A stretch of 64,000 nucleotides of DNA from an uncultured Atopostipes sp. (lineage in GTDB: Bacteria > Bacillota > Bacilli > Lactobacillales > Carnobacteriaceae_A), in the NCBI GenBank assembly GCA_910588235.1, contig CAJUOQ010000002.1, positions 29,721 to 93,720 on the forward strand, written 5' to 3'. A program made the position numbers and the translations under genes. This document shows, one piece after another, positions 16,627 through 26,017 of the stretch (within the stretch, counting starts at the first letter, position 1; every line of letters starts with the position of its first letter). A model generated the notes under the pieces. That model saw only the letters and a program-made list of their open reading frames with translations. It was not told the origin of the DNA and made no database searches.

Positions 16627-19600
16627 TGCGACCGATCCAACTAACAATCAATGCTTTTGGCCCTTACCGAGGAAAGGTAGATTTAGATTTTACTTCCTTT
16701 GGTTCGTCTTCCATCTTTTTGGTGACGGGTCCAACAGGCTCAGGAAAGACAACCATTTTTGATGCGCTCACATATGCTTTGTTTAATCATGCCAGTGGTC
16801 AAGCTCGGGAACTCGATATGTTGAAATCGCAATTTGCGACGGATGAAGATTTTTGCTTTGTCGAATTGACTTTCGAGATTGGACAAGCGATTTATCGTGT
16901 AAAACGGAGTCCTCAACAAATTGGCCCGGGCGCTCGTGTGAAGACACGAGAATTGCCAGCAGAAGTTGAATTTTATAAAGAAGATCAATTACTTGCTACA
17001 GGGCGTAATGCTAATGAATCCATCAAAGATTTATTAGGTCTTTCTTTTGAACAGTTTCGGCAAATTGTGATGTTACCCCAAGGCGAATTTCGTCGATTAC
17101 TACAATCCAATAGTAGTGAAAAGGAAGAGATTTTCAGAAATATTTTTGGCACAGAACATCTCCAAGATTTTCAAGAAGTTCTCAAAGAAAAACGTAAAAA
17201 TCTAAGAGATAAATTTAAGACGTATGAAACAAGGTTAGAACAGTCCCTTGCGTCTATTGCAGTCGAAGAGGACACAGCGCTAACACAAGCGATTGAACAA
17301 GCGGATTATGGAAAAGTATTAGAAATACTTGAAGCCTGGTTGGCGGAAGGAAATAAAAAATTAGCGACTACGAGAGCAGAAATCAAAACTTTCAGTCAAA
17401 CGGAAAAAGAACACGAAACGTTTATTGACTTATTAAAAGAACAAGAAGTTTTAGAACAAGCGGAGAAAGAATTGGCTACTTTAGAAAAAGAAATTTCAGA
17501 AAAGAAAGACGCTCTAAAGTTAAATCAGCAAGCGACAGAAGTTCATAAAGAACAAAAAGCGTATGAAAAAATAGTCAAAGAGTTTACACAGATTGAAGCG
17601 AATTTATCTGAAAACTTAGAAGCTCAGAAAAAAATCCAAGAAGAGCTGCAAACACTTACTCAAAAAAATAAAGAAACCAAAGAAGCGGAACAACAACTCG
17701 ATACCGTTCGCCAAGAAATTAAGAAACTCGAAGTAGAACAGGAAAAGTTCGCTGAACGCGAACAGAAAAAACAAGCATTGGATGAAAAGAACAGCCAATT
17801 AAAAAATATCGATCAACAGCTTGCAACGCTTGAAAAAACGTCTGAAAAATTTGCTGAAGAAATAAAGGCTCTAACCGCTGATCTCGAAAAAATTCAAACC
17901 TGGCGGGAAGAATTGGCAAATGCTCAAAAGAAACAAGAAGAGTTAAAAGAATCCAAGACCTTACTTCAGAAAAAAATAGAAACTTTAGAAAATATTTTAA
18001 CGTTACAAGCTGAATTAGCGACTTTATTGAAAGAAAATAAAACAACTTCCGAACAGTATCAAAAAGCACAAAAAGAGTATGAAGAAGCGCGCCAACAGTA
18101 CTTTAGCAATTTAGCAGGAGTTTTAGTCGGAGAGCTGGAGGAAGAAAAACCTTGTCCCGTGTGTGGGTCGGTTCACCATCCGCAGCCTGCACTGATCTCT
18201 CCGGATGCGATTACCGAAGAAGAACTACAAGAGTATGAAGCAGCACGCGATGAGCGTAAAGCTTTATATACAAAAAAATCGGCCGCAATGGAAGAAAAAG
18301 CCAAACAACTAAAAGTGGAAGAAGCACGTCTGGGCGTTTTTGAGGAAGATTATGAAGAAGGGTTAACTTCCTCTCAAGAAGAAGCTGGGGACGTGACAGA
18401 AAAGTTAGCTGAAAATAAAGAGTATGTGGAGCATTTAGAGGAAAAATTGAGCCAAGAACAGGCTTGGCGAAAAGATTTAGAAACAGCCCAAACAGCTGCT
18501 CAGGAAAATCAGCTAAAGCTCACTCAAGAAAAAAGTAACGCAACAAATATGGAGGAAAAGATTGAAGAACTGGAAGTAGAGCTAAAAGAGATTGATGAAA
18601 ATCTACATTTTTCTTCCGCAGCAGAACTTCAAACAGAAATTGAGCAACAGACAGCCACCATTCAACGCGTGCAAAAAGAAGCGGAAACTGTTCGAAATGA
18701 ATTAGCTGAGAAAACCAATCAACAAATACAAACTGAAACCTCTATCGCTATGTTAGAAACACAAAAGGAGAAAAACAAAGAAGCCCAAACTGAACAAAAG
18801 GAAACCGTGGATGCGTTACTTGAAAAGTATTCATTTGCTGAAGCGATTGAAACTTATTTATTAAGTGATGAGACCGTACAAACTTATGAAAAAGAAGTCA
18901 AGCAGTATGAAGAGGAAAAACTTTATACCACACGGCAATTAACGAAAATCAAAGAACAGTTAGAAAGCACAGATGACTTGGGCTCGATGACTGAAATTGA
19001 AGAAAACTTAAGCAAAATAAAAGTAGAAAAAGAAGCGTTGGAAGATAGACGGGATGCACTCATTGCGGAAAACAGTAAACATCAAAATTCATTGGCTGAA
19101 ATAAAAGCCAACTATCAGGAAAGCCAAAAGATTTATAAACCGCTCTCTATTTACGAAGAGCTGGCAGAAATTGCGAATGGGTCAACGAAAACAAGTTATG
19201 TATCTTTTGAACGTTATGTTTTGAGTATTTATTTTGAAGAAGTCCTTTTTGCAGCTAACCAACGTTTTGAAGTAATGACTAGTGGTCGTTACGAACTTGT
19301 TCGTCGGAAAGATCGAATCAAAGGAGCCGGTCCAGAAGGTTTAGAAATTGATGTGTTTGACCGGTATGCCGGAGCTACGCGAAGTGTGAAAACCTTGAGT
19401 GGGGGCGAAACCTTTAAAGCCTCTTTATCGTTGGCGTTAGGCTTGAGCGATGTCATCCAGAGCGAACAAGGCGGGGTCCATGTGGACACGCTTTTCATTG
19501 ACGAAGGATTTGGGACTTTAGATGCGGATTCTTTAGAAATGGCCATTGAAACGCTGATGGAATTACAGTCCACCGGTCGTTTAATTGGTGTTATTTCCCA

Positions 19601-19688
19601 TGTAGATGAATTAAAAGATCGCATTCCATCACGCATCGTCGTCGAAAACCAACAAGAAGGTAGTCACGCACGAATTGAAGTTGAGTAA
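16626..19688 (+). CDS. sbcC: Exonuclease SbcCD subunit C (Rad50-type ATPase)
   Basis: A 1020-residue SMC-like protein. Walker A is VTGPTGSGKTTIFDAL near residue 34, and a Q-loop segment QIVMLPQGEFR follows. Two long coiled-coil arms rich in Glu, Lys and Gln flank the zinc hook CPVCGSVHHP near residue 511. The C-terminal half carries the signature KTLSGGETFKASLSLALGL and Walker B TLFIDEGFGTLD. It is the ATPase and tether of the SbcCD nuclease. The gene is intact and its size is normal for the family. Confidence 0.96.
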   Translation: MRPIQLTINAFGPYRGKVDLDFTSFGSSSIFLVTGPTGSGKTTIFDALTYALFNHASGQARELDMLKSQFATDEDFCFVELTFEIGQAIYRVKRSPQQIGPGARVKTRELPAEVEFYKEDQLLATGRNANESIKDLLGLSFEQFRQIVMLPQGEFRRLLQSNSSEKEEIFRNIFGTEHLQDFQEVLKEKRKNLRDKFKTYETRLEQSLASIAVEEDTALTQAIEQADYGKVLEILEAWLAEGNKKLATTRAEIKTFSQTEKEHETFIDLLKEQEVLEQAEKELATLEKEISEKKDALKLNQQATEVHKEQKAYEKIVKEFTQIEANLSENLEAQKKIQEELQTLTQKNKETKEAEQQLDTVRQEIKKLEVEQEKFAEREQKKQALDEKNSQLKNIDQQLATLEKTSEKFAEEIKALTADLEKIQTWREELANAQKKQEELKESKTLLQKKIETLENILTLQAELATLLKENKTTSEQYQKAQKEYEEARQQYFSNLAGVLVGELEEEKPCPVCGSVHHPQPALISPDAITEEELQEYEAARDERKALYTKKSAAMEEKAKQLKVEEARLGVFEEDYEEGLTSSQEEAGDVTEKLAENKEYVEHLEEKLSQEQAWRKDLETAQTAAQENQLKLTQEKSNATNMEEKIEELEVELKEIDENLHFSSAAELQTEIEQQTATIQRVQKEAETVRNELAEKTNQQIQTETSIAMLETQKEKNKEAQTEQKETVDALLEKYSFAEAIETYLLSDETVQTYEKEVKQYEEEKLYTTRQLTKIKEQLESTDDLGSMTEIEENLSKIKVEKEALEDRRDALIAENSKHQNSLAEIKANYQESQKIYKPLSIYEELAEIANGSTKTSYVSFERYVLSIYFEEVLFAANQRFEVMTSGRYELVRRKDRIKGAGPEGLEIDVFDRYAGATRSVKTLSGGETFKASLSLALGLSDVIQSEQGGVHVDTLFIDEGFGTLDADSLEMAIETLMELQSTGRLIGVISHVDELKDRIPSRIVVENQQEGSHARIEVE

Positions 19689-19970
19689 GGACAAAAACAA
19701 GAGAAGTAATACTTATTCATTAAAGGTCGGTGTGGTTTGCTTTGACGCTAAAAATCACAGGGGAATTTCTATCTATTGTAATGGTGAAAAATGATGATAA
19801 AAAGATCTGAAGTTAAGTCAGAGCTGACGTTTACCGCTTCTTATACGTCCTTTAAATCCTCCTTAAAATAGCCGAAAGCATAAGGAAAACCGATTCAAAT
19901 TTGGATTTGTTTTTATAAGTCATGACCGTTACAATGGGAATAAATATGATGAAATAAAGGAAGCGATGAA
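19689..19970. other. Intergenic region between sbcC and a small membrane protein
   Basis: No ORF with a ribosome site and no clear terminator after sbcC are visible. A TACAAT hexamer near 19930 could be the -10 box of the next gene, about 40 bp before its start. Confidence 0.35.
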
Positions 19971-20306
19971 ATGCAACTTCTTATTCAACAAGCTGTTTTA
20001 ACAGATTTCCGACCGATTTTTATTACATTGATTGGGATTCTAGTTGTTTTCTTAGGATTATCATTTATCCGACAGCGAAATCAAACGATTTCTTTTGCGA
20101 CCGTTTTGACTGTGTCGATTACCCATTTGATTCTTGGTGGTGTAGTATTTTATGCAGAAAGTAATCTTGTGCAAATGTCTGAATTTACAGCGGATGATAT
20201 TACCTTATACTTGTTTATAGCGATTGTGGTTCTTGCGATTGCTAACCCTATTGTTTATCGAGTTAGGAATAATAAAAGACAACAACGCTATCGTTATCGA
20301 GGGTAA
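19971..20306 (+). CDS. Small membrane protein of unknown family
   Basis: A 111-residue protein with three hydrophobic segments (about residues 12-32, 43-62 and 78-98) and a strongly basic, Arg-rich C-terminal tail (RVRNNKRQQRYRYRG) that should lie in the cytoplasm. AAAGGAAG precedes the ATG. It is a single-gene unit that converges with the subtilisin-like protease gene and shares a bidirectional terminator with it. I do not recognise the family. Confidence 0.7.
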   Translation: MQLLIQQAVLTDFRPIFITLIGILVVFLGLSFIRQRNQTISFATVLTVSITHLILGGVVFYAESNLVQMSEFTADDITLYLFIAIVVLAIANPIVYRVRNNKRQQRYRYRG

Positions 20307-20317
20307 TAAAAAAATAG

Positions 20318-20388
20318 AGAGTTGTTTTCAAAGGATAAACCGATCTAAAAGTTAGAAGGTTTATACGATGAGAACAACTCTTTTTTAT
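20318..20388. terminator. Bidirectional terminator between convergent genes
   Basis: The arms AGAGTTGTTTTCA (20318-20330) and TGAGAACAACTCT (20369-20381) pair with one mismatch. An A tract precedes and a T tract follows, so both strands are served. Confidence 0.8.
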
Positions 20389-22281
20389 TTATTCTTTTTT
20401 ATTGGTTTGACGAAAATAAGTTCTGAGTCCAATGAAAAGGGCAGAGAAGATAAGAACGCCTAACAGAATCTGAAGGGGTGAGCTAAAAAAGCTTTCTTCG
20501 TTTGTTTCTATATCCTCTTTTTCCGGCGTGACATTTTCTGGTTCTTCCGTTGTTTCTGGCGGCACCTCTTTGGAATCAAAGAAACCGAGTGCGCTTGTAT
20601 GTCTTGTTCTTAAAACAGCACTTTCTCCATCAATTGTACTTTCAGAAGGTTTCCATGCTTGTTCTTGTTTGTCCCAATAGTAAGCTTTTAAGGACTCTAA
20701 ATCTTCAATATCTGTCTGACTTAAGTCAAATCTGACTTCCATCCAAGTTGGGTAAGCACTTCTTTTAACATCTTTTTGGAAAATAGAAGTGGTATAAATA
20801 TCGGTCACGGCACCAGCTTGACGTTCTACACCTGTTGGAACCCCTTCATAAAAGCGAAGGATAGCTTCTCCCGGTAAAAAGTTTCCGGGTGGAACAGTCC
20901 AAGTGACATTTTCACGGGCAAGAATCAGTGTGATATTTCTTTCCCTAATTTCGGAAATTTGTGCTTCACTGACATAGAGTGGGCTCAATCCATCTAACCA
21001 AATTTCTAAAGTCCCACCATCCTCTACGAGCGGGATAATAGCTTCATCAATGGAACCGCCATCTCCTTGATCAATAGCTTCTGTCTGATGGTATGCTAAG
21101 GAGCCCTCATCGCCATTGTCCGCTGTTCGGGAAGAAGTAGGTTTACGAACCGCGAAATCTTCTTCCGTTAAATTCTCTTCCTCGGTTATTTCTGGCTTTT
21201 CTATCGGTTCTTCGGGTTCTTCAGCTGGCTCTTGTGGTTCGACATTAGCGATTTGTTCATCGGGGACATAGCGCAACAAACCGTATCCGAAGAGACCCGG
21301 ATCTCCAATGCTAGCGGCTTGTTGTTGCATAATTTTTCGAATTTCTTCCCCGCGTGCGTTATATTTTTGCATTAAAATCGCAGCAAGTCCCGCTGCATGA
21401 GGTGCTGCCTGCGACGACCCACTCATAAAAATATAAGGATAGCTATAAGTACTTTCAGGAATTGAAAGTCCTCCGATATTGACACCAGGCGCAGCAAACT
21501 CATTTTCTTGTCCATAAATAATATCCAATGCAGGTTGCAAACGTTCATCAACCGCTGTGACGGCAACCACTTCTGAATAATTCGCAGGATAATTTACCGT
21601 GTCATTCCCATTTCCAGAAGCTGCAATAATCATAATTCCTTGTGCATGTGCTTCGTGAATAGCTTGGTAAAGCTCTTCATCGTGATAAGTTAAACCAGAA
21701 CTGATCACGATGATATCTGCATCAATCGCCATCGCATCATAGATCCCTTTCGTTACACTCGCTGTATCTGTAGAAACGGCGCCTTCCTCATCCATATCTC
21801 CTTCATGGTAGATCTTAATCCCATAGAGATCAGCCCCGGGAGCTACCCCTTCATAAGTGGTTCCAGCATGCGCACCGATAATTCCAGCAATATGGGTGCC
21901 GTGTCCTGAATGATCATTGGACCAAGGATCATCAGAAAAAACGGAATCGCCTCCGGCCATCGTTAAATCTGGATGATTATGGAAAAAACCCGTATCTAAG
22001 ACAGCGATAGTCACTCCTTCGCCTGTAAAACCATCGGCCCAGGCTTGTCCAATATTCATCGCATTATGATTCCATTGTGACTGCATCGTACTTTCATCGG
22101 TCACAATGTTTTCTGAAATAAAGTCATTCGTCACTTCTTCTTCAGCATTTACAGTTGTTTGCTCACTAGGGAAGGGAGAGAGTGTGGCAATGAATGCGTT
22201 GTTATAGATAGTTGGTAGAGCCAAAAAGAATACAAAAAGTAGATTGAATATCAAAATTTTTAATTGAGAATTTTTATTCAC
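20389..22281 (-). CDS. Membrane-anchored subtilisin-like (S8) serine protease
   Basis: A 630-residue exported protease. An N-terminal hydrophobic segment (about residues 8-25) is followed by the S8 domain with the catalytic Asp in IAVLDTGFF, His in HSGHGTHIAGI and Ser in MSGSSQAAPHAAGLAA; the oxyanion Asn lies in AASGNGND. After about residue 345 an acidic Pro/Glu linker leads to a beta-rich C-terminal domain. One membrane segment (LQILLGVLIFSALFIGL) and a basic end then follow. No LPxTG motif is present, so anchoring is by this segment. The start is GTG behind AGAGGG. It may process surface proteins or supply peptides to the Opp system, but that link is only inferred. Confidence 0.93.
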   Translation of the reverse strand: MNKNSQLKILIFNLLFVFFLALPTIYNNAFIATLSPFPSEQTTVNAEEEVTNDFISENIVTDESTMQSQWNHNAMNIGQAWADGFTGEGVTIAVLDTGFFHNHPDLTMAGGDSVFSDDPWSNDHSGHGTHIAGIIGAHAGTTYEGVAPGADLYGIKIYHEGDMDEEGAVSTDTASVTKGIYDAMAIDADIIVISSGLTYHDEELYQAIHEAHAQGIMIIAASGNGNDTVNYPANYSEVVAVTAVDERLQPALDIIYGQENEFAAPGVNIGGLSIPESTYSYPYIFMSGSSQAAPHAAGLAAILMQKYNARGEEIRKIMQQQAASIGDPGLFGYGLLRYVPDEQIANVEPQEPAEEPEEPIEKPEITEEENLTEEDFAVRKPTSSRTADNGDEGSLAYHQTEAIDQGDGGSIDEAIIPLVEDGGTLEIWLDGLSPLYVSEAQISEIRERNITLILARENVTWTVPPGNFLPGEAILRFYEGVPTGVERQAGAVTDIYTTSIFQKDVKRSAYPTWMEVRFDLSQTDIEDLESLKAYYWDKQEQAWKPSESTIDGESAVLRTRHTSALGFFDSKEVPPETTEEPENVTPEKEDIETNEESFFSSPLQILLGVLIFSALFIGLRTYFRQTNKKE

Positions 22282-22438
22282 ACACGATCCCTCTCTTCAC
22301 TGTAGTAAGCTTTGCTATCTTCATCATAACACATTGTGACAAATAATGTAACTTTTATGTAATAATTGAAACAAACAGGTATTTTTAATATTAGTCGTAT
22401 TATAGTATCTATGAAACATTTTTTCAGAGATAACGTTT

Positions 22439-22452
22439 AGAGAGCGCTTACT
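22439..22452 (-). promoter_or_regulatory. Possible catabolite-responsive (cre-like) site
   Basis: The sequence AGAGAGCGCTTACT resembles the CcpA operator consensus around its GCGCTTAC core. It lies about 160 bp upstream of the protease start. It is a single imperfect match, so confidence is low. Confidence 0.3.
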
Positions 22453-22472
22453 CATTCGAATAGACATATAAA

Positions 22473-22511
22473 AAAGATGTACTTTATCCTGATAGAATAA
22501 AGTACATCTTT
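22473..22511 (-). terminator. Terminator of the M24-fold gene
   Basis: A long stem AAAGATGTACTTTAT/ATAAAGTACATCTTT lies 15 bp beyond the stop of the minus-strand M24-fold gene, with T-rich sequence on that strand. Confidence 0.8.
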
Positions 22512-22525
22512 GTATTTTTTGTTTT

Positions 22526-23914
22526 TTATTTTAAAACTAAAGCTTTATCGGTATTTAATAAAAATGGACGATAGTAAGCGAGGGTGCTACATAATGGTAA
22601 TAGTTCTTCTTGCAGGTCGATATTGAGCTCTTCCTTCATATAAGTACGACGTTTTTCAATGCGTGCCCATAGTGCTGGGTAATCTTCTTGAATCTCATTT
22701 CGTAAGTTGACATCCGCGATCGCAACGGTACTTTCTGCCGAGACGCCGTGGTGTCCTTCTTGATTTGGAATAAAGTCCACTTGGAAAATCATCCCGCTTT
22801 GAACGGTTTTGTCGGAACCGCTAAAGAAAGGAGAAGATAGCCATTCTTCGTCAGCCGTCAAGTGGCCTGGGTTTAATTCCCAACCGTATTTTTCTTGCGG
22901 ATAAAATTGGCTAAATTCGTCGTAGAATTCACCGCCATTTTTCCCGATTTTAATATTTTCAAACCAGAAATTATACGCTTGGTAATAAGGGATAACCACT
23001 TCTTCTAAATAATTTTCATCCACTGCATTTAAGTCTTCTTCATCGCGGACCGCATAACCGGAACGACTCGAAAGGCCTCCTTTATGCGAGTTTGTCAACG
23101 CAACTTTGTGGCCGTATTCGAGCTTAGTGTTTAAAGGATAAATATTTGCATGCTTGAAGCGATCACCGAAGGCGGCGATCGTCACCACGTTTGGTAATTG
23201 GCCATCTGCTTGGAGGATGTTTCCAACTTCCAGTTCTGTAACGCCTTCTTCTAAAGCATTCATCGCCTTTAAGATCGAATCAGAAGCTAGAGAAGCGCCA
23301 TATTCATAACGGGCGATTTCATTCGCATTATTGGTGACCCGAGCACCTTTGCTGGGATCAATATATAATTGCGTCGCATTGACAAGCTGACCTTCAGGGA
23401 CAATCGCTTTCAATCCTTCGATAATAAAAGAAGGGATCGCACTTTGTGAATGGAAGTCTTCATAATCATTGGATAAGAGCTTCCAATCGACAATTCCTAC
23501 TTTATCTGTCGTATCAATCTCTGCTTGTTCTAAATAAAATTCAACCGGTTGAAAACCGCCCATCGGCTGGTTCGGCAATGAAAAGAGGGGACAGAGAATC
23601 CCGTGACTATCAACGAGCGAGTACTTTGTTTTATTGTAGTTTTCATTTCCTAAAATAAGTGTGCTCGTGCCATCTACATTTAGGATTTGTAAGGCCTCTT
23701 CAAAACGAGGGATGAAGCCGGTTAAATATTCAAAACTACCTCCGTGTTCTTTATCTGCATAGATAACGAGTGAACTAAAGCCACTTTCTTTCATTAATGT
23801 GATTACTTTTTCTTTACGTTCTTGGGCCGTTTCTTTGGAAATAAGAACAGGCTGTTTAGAATTGTCGGGTTGTGGAGGCGTAACCTCTTTCACAGCGACC
23901 TCAAATTTCTTCAT
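22526..23914 (-). CDS. M24-fold (creatinase/aminopeptidase P-like) protein lacking metal ligands
   Basis: A 462-residue protein with a creatinase-type N-terminal domain (residues 30-190, VITLMKESGFSSLVIYADKE) and a C-terminal pita-bread domain (about 195-440). In active M24 metallopeptidases the segment after the first strand carries two Asp ligands. Here the matching stretch reads VALTNSHKGGLSSRSGY, without them. A His in NPGHLTADEEW and a Glu in SAESTVAI are retained. The protein may therefore work like creatinase, which needs no metal, or may have lost catalysis. AAAGGAG precedes the ATG. It is monocistronic. The fold is clear and the function open. Confidence 0.75.
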   Translation of the reverse strand: MKKFEVAVKEVTPPQPDNSKQPVLISKETAQERKEKVITLMKESGFSSLVIYADKEHGGSFEYLTGFIPRFEEALQILNVDGTSTLILGNENYNKTKYSLVDSHGILCPLFSLPNQPMGGFQPVEFYLEQAEIDTTDKVGIVDWKLLSNDYEDFHSQSAIPSFIIEGLKAIVPEGQLVNATQLYIDPSKGARVTNNANEIARYEYGASLASDSILKAMNALEEGVTELEVGNILQADGQLPNVVTIAAFGDRFKHANIYPLNTKLEYGHKVALTNSHKGGLSSRSGYAVRDEEDLNAVDENYLEEVVIPYYQAYNFWFENIKIGKNGGEFYDEFSQFYPQEKYGWELNPGHLTADEEWLSSPFFSGSDKTVQSGMIFQVDFIPNQEGHHGVSAESTVAIADVNLRNEIQEDYPALWARIEKRRTYMKEELNIDLQEELLPLCSTLAYYRPFLLNTDKALVLK

Positions 23915-24120
23915 GGATCCAATCTCCTTTATTTTTTAGTATTTGCTAAATTAAGTATAGCAGTTTCAATACAAAAAGAAAGCGGAAACAGAAACAGCGG
24001 AGGGGTTAGCTAAAATGTACATTTAAAATACAAAAATTGGCTGAATTCACTAGACAATAGCTTTCAACGTCTTACTTTTGTGTTACTATAAGATTATCAA
24101 TTACTTTATGGAGGGCTATT

Positions 24121-25092
24121 ATGTTTGATGCGTTAAAAGAAAAAATTGCCGGTAAAAATATTCGCCTAGTATTTCCAGAAGCAATGGATCCACGTATTTT
24201 AGGAGCAGTTGTTCGTCTGAAACGTGAAAATTTATTAGAACCTGTTTTAATTGGGAATCCTGCTGAAATTGAAAAATCAGCCAAAGAAAAAGGGTTCGAT
24301 TTAACAGGAATCGAAATTTATGATCCAGAAAGCTACGATAAATATGACGAAATGGTCGAAGCATTCGTGGAACGTCGTAAAGGAAAAGCAACCGAAGAAC
24401 AAGCACGGGAAATGTTGCAAAACGTAAACTACTTTGGAACAATGCTTGTTTACTTAGATGTCGTGGATGGTTTAATTAGTGGAGCGGTCCATTCAACAAG
24501 TGATACTGTTCGTCCAGCCTTACAAATTATTAAAACACGTCCAGGGGTCAACTTAACTTCGGGCGCGTTTATTATGCTGCGTAAAAACGATCGTTTCTTA
24601 TTCTCAGATTGTGCGATTAACCCTGATCCAAATGCTGAACAATTAGCAGAAATCGCGGTCGAAAGTGCACGAACGGCAGAAATGTTCGACATCGATCCCC
24701 AAGTAGCGTTACTTAGCTTTTCAACAAAAGGATCAGGTGCGGGTCCAATGGTTGACAAAGTACGTGAAGCGACGGAAATTGCGAAAGAAAATGCGCCTGA
24801 GTTAGCATTAGATGGCGAACTACAATTCGACAGTGCATTCAGTACAGATGTTGCGCAGAAAAAAGCTCCTGAATCAGAAGTCGCTGGGCAAGCAAATGTT
24901 TTTGTGTTCCCAGAGTTACAATCAGGAAACATTGGCTATAAAATCGCTCAACGCTTAGGTGGTTTTGAAGCGATTGGACCGATCTTACAAGGCTTAAACA
25001 AACCAATAGCTGACCTTTCACGGGGTAGTATTGAAGAAGATGTTTACAAACTTTCAATTATTACGGCAAACCAAGCTTTGATGAATAACTAA
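24121..25092 (+). CDS. pta: Phosphate acetyltransferase
   Basis: A 323-residue enzyme of the short Pta type that converts acetyl-CoA and phosphate to acetyl phosphate. Recognisable words are RLVFPEAMDPRILGA, GAVHSTSDTVRPALQIIKT, ALLSFSTKGSG and ELQFDSAF, followed by the C-terminal NVFVFPELQSGNIGYK region. GGAGG precedes the ATG. No ackA lies beside it, which is common in Lactobacillales. It supports acetate formation and ATP yield. It ends at a clear terminator. Confidence 0.97.
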   Translation: MFDALKEKIAGKNIRLVFPEAMDPRILGAVVRLKRENLLEPVLIGNPAEIEKSAKEKGFDLTGIEIYDPESYDKYDEMVEAFVERRKGKATEEQAREMLQNVNYFGTMLVYLDVVDGLISGAVHSTSDTVRPALQIIKTRPGVNLTSGAFIMLRKNDRFLFSDCAINPDPNAEQLAEIAVESARTAEMFDIDPQVALLSFSTKGSGAGPMVDKVREATEIAKENAPELALDGELQFDSAFSTDVAQKKAPESEVAGQANVFVFPELQSGNIGYKIAQRLGGFEAIGPILQGLNKPIADLSRGSIEEDVYKLSIITANQALMNN

Positions 25093-25109
25093 TTAAAAGA
25101 TAGAGCACG

Positions 25110-25146
25110 AAAAAGCATTAGAGTCTGAGTGACTTTAATGCTTTTT
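25110..25146 (+). terminator. Terminator after pta
   Basis: The arms AAAAAGCATTAGAGTC and GACTTTAATGCTTTTT pair almost fully around a 5-nt loop and the second arm ends in five T. Confidence 0.88.
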
Positions 25147-25208
25147 AAATGCTCACTGATATAAAGATATAGATGTCGCTCACTTTTGAATCGATTAAAA
25201 ATAAGCTG

Positions 25209-25243
25209 GTCATTCGTCATAAAAGAGAGTTGTGACGAATGAC
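25209..25243. repeat. Isolated 11-bp inverted repeat
   Basis: GTCATTCGTCA and TGACGAATGAC are perfect complements separated by 13 bp. No T run follows on either strand, so it does not look like a terminator. It lies between two terminators in a gap without genes, and its role is unknown. Confidence 0.6.
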
Positions 25244-25302
25244 TGTAGAATCACTGACTAAATACATCAAAAGCCACATAATCAAGGGTTTAAAATACGA
25301 AA

Positions 25303-25333
25303 AAATGGCAAGAGATTTTACACTCTTGCCATT
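25303..25333 (-). terminator. Terminator of the predicted histidine transporter operon
   Basis: AAATGGCAAGAG and CTCTTGCCATTT pair perfectly over 12 bp around an 8-nt loop. On the minus strand a T run follows, 12 bp past the ATPase stop. Confidence 0.88.
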
Positions 25334-25345
25334 TCTTTAAATATT

Positions 25346-26005
25346 TTAAATAAACTCTTCAGATTCAATAATACGTGTACCGTATTTGTCGGCGAATTCT
25401 TTATCGTGGGTAACAATCAGTACCCCTGTCCCGCGACTTGCAATTTCTTGGATTAAATTCCCGATACCGGCTGCAGATTCTCGATCTAAAGCTGAAGTGG
25501 GCTCGTCGAAGCATAGAATATCGGGGTTTAACATCATCGCTCTCGCAATCGCTACACGTTGAGCTTGTCCTCCTGATAAAGTATTGGGCATGGCTTGGGC
25601 TTTATCAGCGATTTCCATTGATGCTAATAACTCCATGGCCTTTGCTTTTAACTCTTCTTTCGAAGCAGCTTTTTGGGCGAGGGGAGCTTCTATTAAATTA
25701 TCTAGCACGTTTAAATTTGGAAACAATTCATAATTTTGAAAGACCATGCCGATGCGGTTTTGATAAGCCCGTTGTTGTTCTTTCCCCGCGTACTCACCAT
25801 TTTCACAAAGGATGTCGCCGTTAATTTTAATCGTTCCTTGATCTGTTGTTTCTAAATTATTGATAATACGTAAGAAAGTCGTTTTTCCTGAACCCGAGCG
25901 GCCAACGAGGACGACAATCTCATTTTGACTAATCGTTAAATCATAATCTTGGATGACCGTTTGTTGGTCAAAATTTTTCGTTAGATTTTCGACGCTTAAT
26001 ACCAT
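25346..26005 (-). CDS. Amino acid ABC transporter ATP-binding protein (GlnQ/HisP type)
   Basis: A 219-residue ABC ATPase with Walker A VGRSGSGKTTFLR, signature LSGGQAQRVAIARAMML and Walker B ILCFDEPTSALD. It is shorter than typical GlnQ (about 240 residues), but all motifs are present. AAGGAGG precedes the ATG, and the gap to the upstream substrate-binding/permease gene is 12 bp. It powers import by that partner. The tandem T-boxes upstream both read a histidine codon, so the transporter is predicted to import histidine; this is an inference from the leaders. Confidence 0.93.
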   Translation of the reverse strand: MVLSVENLTKNFDQQTVIQDYDLTISQNEIVVLVGRSGSGKTTFLRIINNLETTDQGTIKINGDILCENGEYAGKEQQRAYQNRIGMVFQNYELFPNLNVLDNLIEAPLAQKAASKEELKAKAMELLASMEIADKAQAMPNTLSGGQAQRVAIARAMMLNPDILCFDEPTSALDRESAAGIGNLIQEIASRGTGVLIVTHDKEFADKYGTRIIESEEFI

Positions 26006-26017
26006 TTGAATTCCTCC

